DNA of 64,000 nucleotides from Fistularia commersonii (lineage: Eukaryota; Chordata; Actinopteri; Syngnathiformes; Fistulariidae), in the NCBI GenBank assembly GCA_037954325.1, contig JBBMNZ010000009.1, forward strand, positions 8,476,001-8,540,000. The letters are read 5' to 3'. Numbering within the stretch: position 1 is the first letter of the stretch; the number at the start of each line of letters is the position of its first letter. The notes beneath the pieces are model-generated. The model was not told where the DNA came from, made no database searches, and saw nothing but the letters and a program-made list of their open reading frames with translations. This document shows positions 58,131-64,000 of the stretch, in pieces. Both the position numbers and the translations under genes were made by a program.

Positions 58131-59662
58131 CTTGTACGCAGGGGCGGGTTTACTACTGGCTTGGAGTCCAACTGAGTAAAAAGGAGAGGCCCCTTCAGCT
58201 TCAATGATCCTTCCACTTTTAAAATGTGTTAATCTTTATTAATGTCTGGCGGCCCTGAACTCACTGTTGTCCCTGAAAAACAAACTGGCCTCCTGGTGTT
58301 CCAATCTGGCTTCGTGGAGTAAAAGTGCAGATTCCGCCTGCACCCCTGAAAACCACTGAGCTTCAAATTGTGGAAGATGCATTTGGTTGGTCACAGCTCT
58401 TGGCTGGGTGTCTTCAGGTCAGAAGGAACAAAAAGATGAGCTTTTTAAATCAAAAAAAGTTCCTTGGTAAATCTGGAATTTGTTAATGAGGAAGATCATA
58501 TTTGCTTTCTCTATTTTTGCTCTTTTTGTGGGAAAGAACATGAACATAGTGTAGCAAGTCACGAATGTTGAGGTTTATGTTGATGTTTGTTTTCTGTGGG
58601 ATTTTGGGGTTGCTGGGGATTTTGTGGGTGTGGTTTGGGGTGCCATGAATTCTATGGGAATAGGGGGTTACCTGGAATTGGGTGGGAACAGTTAGTTGTA
58701 TTGCTGGCTTGTGTGGCGTGGCTGTGGCCAACAACTGCGATTGCTCATTAAACAGGCGTTTTATCGTCAACCGGGTATTTCCCTGACTAAATCACTACAA
58801 TATTAACTATATTACAGAGCAGTATTCTCTTCAGTGGACTTTGAAGACAAACATAGTTGGTTATGGTTTAATGTTTGCCATAAAACCTTTTAAACATTCA
58901 AGATGTCGGTGCCATTTGGTCAGGTGGAATTGCGGGCTTCTGGTTGTGGCATGTTTTCTGTCAGAATTGTGCTAAAGAGTGTCTTGATAAGTCAACTTTG
59001 CTCCTTGAATGTACTCAGTAAGTCACACGTTTTTTTCTTTTTTATAAAAAAATAATCTTGTTCTTATAACTTAACATAGTGATTGATCTTCCCAATATGA
59101 CACCTCATACCCCTGCATTCACATTCTCTATGAGGGAATTTTGTTAGATTTTGGAGAATTGAGTTTTGTTGAATTGAGTCAATTTTCTTCCTCCTTTTTT
59201 CTCACTTGAAAAATTCAGGGTAACAAAAGTAGGGATGACCCTGCTGGCCACTAAAACCTCTAACTCCTTTGTCAAATTCACATAGAATATTTATGACCAC
59301 CCTCAATAGCTCTTTGTTCTCTGATTATGTTGTACACTTAGTAAAATCCAACTCTACATGTCACATGTCACTTATAAAATATCAACCTGTAAGACAGCCA
59401 ATTAGAATTTGATATCAAACCTATTTTCTTGTCAAATAGACACAACCTCGCTTCTTCAGCAAGATTTTCTGGAAACCCCAAGATTGTACTGGAATATTTC
59501 AATATTTAATAAATTGACACAGTCAGCGGCATACGGTGGTGACATAAGCTTCGTGATGACAGCATTTTTGGTTCAAATATTGAAATCTGATGCAAAATCA
59601 ACTGAGCATTAATATTTGTGTACCTCAATTACAGTATGGTTTACATAACAGTACGAATGGGG

Positions 59663-59760
59663 GCTGCATGGTGCAATAGAGCATACACCCTTGGAACCGA
59701 ACCTTTCTTGTTTTGATTCCCCGCAGGGATTAATAAAGGATAAATTATTATCATTATAAT
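59663..59760 (+). mobile_element. tRNA-derived SINE fragment
   Basis: GGCTGCATGGTGCAATAGAGC resembles a tRNA head with box A, TTTTGATTCCC a box B, and the tail GGGATTAATAAAGGATAAATT is typical of fish SINE ends. Confidence 0.65.
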
Positions 59761-59885
59761 ATGTACAATACAATTGAATATGTACATACAATTAAAAGAT
59801 ATATATATATACTATGATTTTTTGATTAAACAATACTTTTAACTTTCATTAACTCAAATGTTGGAAATAAAATCTGGGCACCAAG

Positions 59886-59910
59886 CCCCCCCCCCCCCCC
59901 CCCCCCCCCC
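59886..59910. repeat. C25 homopolymer
   Basis: Twenty-five consecutive C followed by A7. Its length may be approximate, because such runs are error-prone in sequencing. Confidence 0.95.
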
Positions 59911-59983
59911 AAAAAAATCAGTTTGAATACTGTTGTACTTTCTACAGATACTGATTTCCTCTCCTATGTTAAACTGTTTCAGG

Positions 59984-60139
59984 TGTCGATGGTCACCAAG
60001 TAGTCACTTAGTAGGTACACAAGGGACTCAGATGTTGTCATGGAGATATAACACTGATAGGAAAGAAGAGGAAGACTTTCCCACCCTTTCTGGGAACACA
60101 TTTATCCCACAATCTGATAATGAGCTGCAGACTTTATAA
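59984..60139 (+). CDS. possible terminal exon of an unidentified gene
   Basis: After TGTTTCAG an open frame reads S-H-L-V-G-T-Q-G-T-Q and then R-K-E-E-E-D-F-P-T-L-S-G to a stop at 60137-60139. An ATTAAA lies about 100 nt downstream. The composition is protein-like, but no partner exon or family was recognised. Confidence 0.2.
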   Translation, partial: CRWSPSSHLVGTQGTQMLSWRYNTDRKEEEDFPTLSGNTFIPQSDNELQTL

Positions 60140-61739
60140 TCAATCAATTATTATTATCGGTACAATGGAACACCGAAGGCCACCAGCAATGGAAGTTAAT
60201 TTCACTGTGTTCATGGGAAAGGGATTTATTTCTTCATTAAAGATTATAAGACAAGAAAACATTTTGGAAGGGAACAAAATTTTTGATCCATAACCGATGA
60301 CACGATAGCGCCATCTGCTGACAAGAGAATAAAATAACCCAAGAGAGGGATGCTGACGCTTTTTCATCAACACTCATCACTTGTTAGGAAGTTGATGTTC
60401 AATCGCTTGTATGTACTAGTCTTCATATTTTAAAGCATGTGATCCAGGTGTGCAAAACACATACTGATGGAATGCACATTTTCACTCGAAATGCTGTTGA
60501 AGGCAAACTGTCCATTTTATATAGCCCCCCCTTAATATTGATATTCCCTTACAAATGGGGATACAAATATTTAAAAGGACTTTAAATGGATATAAAAATG
60601 TTCAATTATTCAACAGTTGATTAATTCATCTACAACTTGAAAATTTACAAATATAATATTTTTATAGCAATTCAAGTTTGTTCAACTGTTTCACATTTAT
60701 CTCAAAAAGTATTGAGGAAAGGGGCATAGTACAACTATAATTATGGGAAAATATTCCGATGACAATGATTGTAAAAGTAATTGTTTTAATATTCCAGAGT
60801 TATAATTTTCAAATGACATACGTCTGACAAAACCTTACTCCTGATTGTTTTAAAATGTAAATTCACTTGAGGCATTGCTGATGACAGGTCAGATAGATGT
60901 GTTGATATCTTAAAAAAAGTTCAATCAACCTATTCATTGTTAAGCAGAAATAAGTAGTTAATAATTGTCAAGTAGGAAATAAATTCTGCTAAAAATTGTG
61001 TAGAATTGTGTAGAATTTTTATTCTCACCAATCGATCAGATCGGTTAAAAAATGCTAGACAATAATATTATCGATAAGATAGATTTTTTTAAACGATGAA
61101 AACAACTGCAAATGTCAAGTGTGCAAAAATGTGTGCAACGATCTTCATCTCTACATCCACAGTATTGAGATTGCATTCTTACATTTATGACGGAGTTATT
61201 TTTAAGGATGTAATGTAGCATAACTTACAACAAAAAGGTTATGTATAATCATAGGGTATCCTAAAGTATGACGTGAAAAATATACTTGCACATAGTTACT
61301 TAAGTACTATTCATTTTCACTCAGTACAGTAACAGGTGTAAGCACTATTTGAGCTTAGTTTAGGACGTGAGTACTATTATCAGAGCCAGTAGGTGGCGAT
61401 AGCTCTTCTGACATGACAAGGCAATTTACGCTTCCTCAATGCAACCAAGCAAAAGATTGAATGACTGAATAAGTGAAAGACGCTCTACCATTTTGGTCCT
61501 CATGTTCAGCAATATTCTAACACTGCATACTCAAGTAAATCGATTGCGATATCCAAATTGTAATTATAGAAGGAAACTGGTAAGAGAAATAATTTTTTGA
61601 AATGTCCCCAATATTTCTACATAAATTAGCTCTCTATGGTTTGAGAATTAATTCATCAGGCCAGAATTAGGTCTTTTGTTCAGCATCAGCGTCAAACGTT
61701 CCGGAAAAAAGGGCCGGGAGGTTTTTAAGGGGATGCGCT

Positions 61740-61846
61740 TTAACATTTGCGCATGCGCACACCTACCGAAACGATTAAAAAAAGAAGGCGATAACAGCAT
61801 GAAAATATCCTGGGATAATACACTACAATACGCTACATTATGTTGA
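61740..61846 (+). promoter_or_regulatory. ankra2: ankra2 promoter with NRF1-type palindrome and probable non-coding exon 1
   Basis: The palindrome TGCGCATGCGCA at 61748-61759 is a perfect NRF1-type site, typical of housekeeping promoters. About 90 nt downstream a strong donor (TTGA then GTAAGT) ends at 61846, which would close a 5'UTR exon that splices to the acceptor at 62079. There is no TATA box. Confidence 0.6.
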
Positions 61847-62079
61847 GTAAGTAATGTCCCTAAAATTGTTTATTGTCAAATATTACATTTAGTGGCCCTG
61901 GCCAGTTACTTTTGGAGATATATTCACGATAACATTAGCTAACTTCTAGCTAACGTCAGGTTTTTGTTTACAACACAACGGCCTTTTGTATATAGCTTAG
62001 CCTGTTCAACACAATGCGCCACTAGCCTTTTACTTCCTTTCTGTTTTAACATAAGTTTATGTTGTGTTTGTCTTTTCAG

Positions 62080-62435
62080 GCGTGCGGTGACTTCATCGAA
62101 ACCGCAGCGTCAAAGCTCAGCGGTTGACCTTAAGATGGACACCGTCTCTATGTCCACCTCTGACGGGACAGCCGACTGTCCTCTGGTCTCGGAGGACATG
62201 GAGGAGATCTGTGTGATGCCAGACATCAGCGCCATCAAGACTGAACAGTCGGTGGATACGAGTCCAGATAACCCAGGCAACCAAAATGTGGCGATGGGGA
62301 TAAAATTCATCCTGCCCAACCGGTTTGATATGAACGTTTGTTCGAGATTTGTCAAATCGCTAAACGAAGAGGACAGCAAGAACATCCAGGATCAGGTCAA
62401 CTCTGATTTAGAAGTGGCTTCTGTGTTATTCAAAG
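62080..62435 (+). CDS. ankra2: ankra2 exon with start codon (coding 62135-62435)
   Basis: Acceptor GTCTTTTCAG opens the exon, 55 nt of 5'UTR precede the ATG, and the donor GTAACC follows F-K at phase 1. Residues 1-60 are acidic and Ser/Thr-rich; the C-terminal half of the exon (R-F-V-K-S-L-N-E-E-D-S-K-N-I) is conserved. Confidence 0.95.
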
Positions 62436-64000
62436 GTAACCAAAAGGAGGTTATCTGTCTTTCAGTGTAACTCGCTGGTTGTCTGGTTATGTCTGAGGCT
62501 GCTGCTAGTTAAGCAATGTCCATAATCTTCAATATTTTTATATTATATTAATATGATTTATTTTAATAGTGTACTACATTTTGTCAGTAGTAAGGTTTTA
62601 ATTGCAATCCAAGAATCCATCTGTATGATTCAAATCCGTATGATTCAAGGATAACAAATTAAGAGGTATAGCTTTATGATTGTTATTGTTTGTCTCACAA
62701 GCAGTCGCGAACAGCTTAAGACGGAACCGCTGTTCATTTTTGATTTGTTTGGCTTCACTAATTGTAAGGATTTTTTTTTTTTGGTCAACATACCATCTAA
62801 GTAAAATTAAGAATTTATTTGGGTCAGTTCTGGTTCTACTCTGTTTTAGAATACCACTAAATCTTCTGACTAATTTTCTGGCCCTTTCAGCTGAGTGCAA
62901 TATTCAGACATCGCCCTCTCCCGGGATACAGGTGCGCCATGTTTACACACCATCCACCACCAAACACTTTTCCCCAATTAAACAGTCCACCACACTCACC
63001 AACAAACACCGTGGCAATGAGGTGTCTTCTACTCCTCTTCTGGTACATTGTAAGTTAACTTCACTTGATAAAACGTTCCCTTTTTTAAATATTCTGAATG
63101 CTCAAGTCATTATGGGAACTACTATAAAGATATGCTCATTTTTCCTTTCAGCATTATCAATTCATCAGTTGGCAGCTCAAGGAGAAATGGTGTTTCTAGC
63201 CAGCAGGATTGAACAAGGTAGACACCAAACATATTAATCAAAGTGACCTGAAATTATATGAAACACCTGTCATTGTGTTATTTAAAATGCACAATAGGAT
63301 GTCACATTCAAATGTATTAATATTGACAGTATCAATTTGACAGTCATATGTTCTATGAATTGGCTTTATTTGTTTATTTTTATCTGATTGATAGAAACTG
63401 TGATCAATGTCCAAGATGAGGAAGGTTTCACTCCTCTGATGTGGGCAGCTGCACATGGACAAATTGCTGTGGTGGAGTTTCTACTTCAAAATGTATGGGA
63501 TGCCAATGCAAGACTTGCCTTTGTTTCGCATTCTTGTCATGCCCATCTATATTTGTTTGTTTTTCTTAAAGTTCTTATATTTAAGTGTTACAACAATTAT
63601 GTGTTAATACTATTTCATAGTAATTGGTGTCTGCAGTTATGTCTGGTTATCTTTTTTGGTCATATTGCCCAACCCACTATCATTCTTCAATACATCTATT
63701 GTCAATAAGAGGGTACCACATGTGTCGTCTGTGTTTATTTACTGGACACTATTTTACATGGTCACTGACTGCAGGGTGCTGACCCCAATCTCCTGGCCAA
63801 AGGAAGGGAAAGTGCTCTGTCCTTGGCCTGTAGTAAAGGATACACAGATATAGTGAAGATGCTCATTGACTGTGGCGTCGATGTTAATGAGTATGACTGG
63901 GTAAGAAGTCTAACCAAAGTATATAAACGCGTGTGTAGACTCCTGGTGTTGTCCTGCTGTGTAACTCTAAGTTCTTTTTGCTTCTTTCAGAATGGAGGAG
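62135..64000 (+). CDS. ankra2: ankyrin repeat family A protein 2, 5' part of gene (cut by window edge)
   Basis: ANKRA2 is an ankyrin-repeat adaptor that in mammals binds P-x-L-P-x-[I/L] motifs in partners such as class IIa histone deacetylases, RFX7 and megalin. Six coding exons are present, all in phase: 62135-62435, 62891-63049, 63152-63217, 63395-63492, 63775-63900 and 63991 onward. The N-terminal 60 or so residues are variable; from M-G-I-K-F-I-L-P-N-R-F-D-M-N-V on, the match to the mammalian protein is near-complete. Ankyrin repeats begin at H-Q-L-A-A-Q-G-E-M. The start is the ATG at 62135, reading M-D-T like human. About 253 of roughly 310 residues are in the window; the rest lies beyond 64000. 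Confidence 0.97.
62891..63049 (+). CDS. ankra2: ankra2 coding exon, residues 101-154
   Basis: Encodes A-E-C-N-I-Q-T-S-P-S-P-G-I-Q-V-R-H-V-Y and F-S-P-I-K-Q-S-T-T-L-T-N-K-H-R-G, conserved linker before the repeats. Acceptor CCTTTCAG, donor GTAAGT, phase 1-to-1. Confidence 0.96.
63152..63217 (+). CDS. ankra2: ankra2 coding exon, first ankyrin repeat
   Basis: L-S-I-H-Q-L-A-A-Q-G-E-M-V-F-L-A-S-R-I forms the first, capped ankyrin repeat. Acceptor TCCTTTCAG, donor GTAGAC, phase 1-to-1. Confidence 0.96.
63395..63492 (+). CDS. ankra2: ankra2 coding exon, second ankyrin repeat
   Basis: G-F-T-P-L-M-W-A-A-A-H-G-Q-I-A-V-V-E-F-L-L is a canonical ankyrin helix pair. Acceptor ATTGATAG, donor GTATGG, phase 1-to-0. 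Confidence 0.96.
63775..63900 (+). CDS. ankra2: ankra2 coding exon, third ankyrin repeat
   Basis: G-A-D-P-N-L-L then S-A-L-S-L-A-C-S-K-G-Y-T-D-I-V-K-M-L form the third repeat, ending E-Y-D-W at phase 0 before GTAAGA. The acceptor is CTGACTGCAG. Confidence 0.96.
63991..64000 (+). CDS. ankra2: ankra2 coding exon truncated by window end
   Basis: After acceptor CTTCTTTCAG only N-G-G is visible, agreeing with the N-G-G-T-P-L start of the next ankyrin repeat in the family. Confidence 0.85.

Larger units (their letters stand above)
58150..61730. other. spacer between arhgef28 and ankra2
   Basis: Holds a SINE (about 59663-59760), a C25 homopolymer and a possible terminal exon (59984-60139). The WD-repeat gene UTP15, which lies here in human, was not found in any frame. 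Confidence 0.6.

Noticed and set aside
57802..58207. Two overlapping + strand frames of 117-125 codons
   Set aside because: They run through the CpG-rich arhgef28 promoter and an AC repeat (Thr-His run). The openness comes from composition.

Overview
The window is vertebrate nuclear DNA, almost certainly from a ray-finned (teleost) fish. It is AT-rich, with long introns, GT-AG splice sites, many dinucleotide microsatellites, tRNA-derived SINEs, decayed teleost LINEs and a non-autonomous hAT-like element. No prokaryotic operon, phage, CRISPR or viral structure was seen. The pairing of arhgef28 and ankra2 matches the vertebrate gene order around human chromosome 5q13.

Layout. 1-8 kb: intergenic DNA downstream of arhgef28, with a (CT)n(CA)n tract at the edge, a LINE copy that has lost its reverse-transcriptase core (about 4.40-6.03 kb) and one orphan exon-like stretch on the + strand (7043-7113). 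8.98-57.8 kb: one large minus-strand gene, arhgef28 (p190RhoGEF/RGNEF), reconstructed here as 34 coding exons. Every junction is phase-compatible and the model encodes 1755 residues, with a CpG-rich promoter and probable non-coding first exon near 57.8-58.1 kb. 58.1-61.7 kb: a spacer with a SINE, a C25 homopolymer and a possible terminal exon of an unknown gene. 61.7 kb to the end: the 5' two thirds of ankra2 on the + strand, cut by the window edge in its sixth coding exon.

The arhgef28 product reads, in order: conserved N-terminal region, one degenerate ankyrin-like segment, a low-complexity linker with an Asp-rich tract, a Ser-rich region, a C1 zinc finger, a tandem DH-PH RhoA exchange module, an Arg/Glu/Gln-rich coiled coil and a conserved C-terminal tail ending in T-I-V-Y-L. 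ankra2 encodes an ankyrin-repeat adaptor. The two genes are head to head about 4 kb apart. In human, UTP15 lies between them; I see no trace of it here.

The least explained items are a frame-neutral 102-nt cassette exon in arhgef28, a phase-compatible poly-proline alternative last exon, the orphan + strand exon at 7 kb, a consensus-perfect recursive-splice-like site on the strand opposite arhgef28 near 51.6 kb, and a hairpin near 17.3 kb. I found no convincing wholly new system. All exon calls come from reading splice signals, frame and remembered family sequence; no alignment was run.
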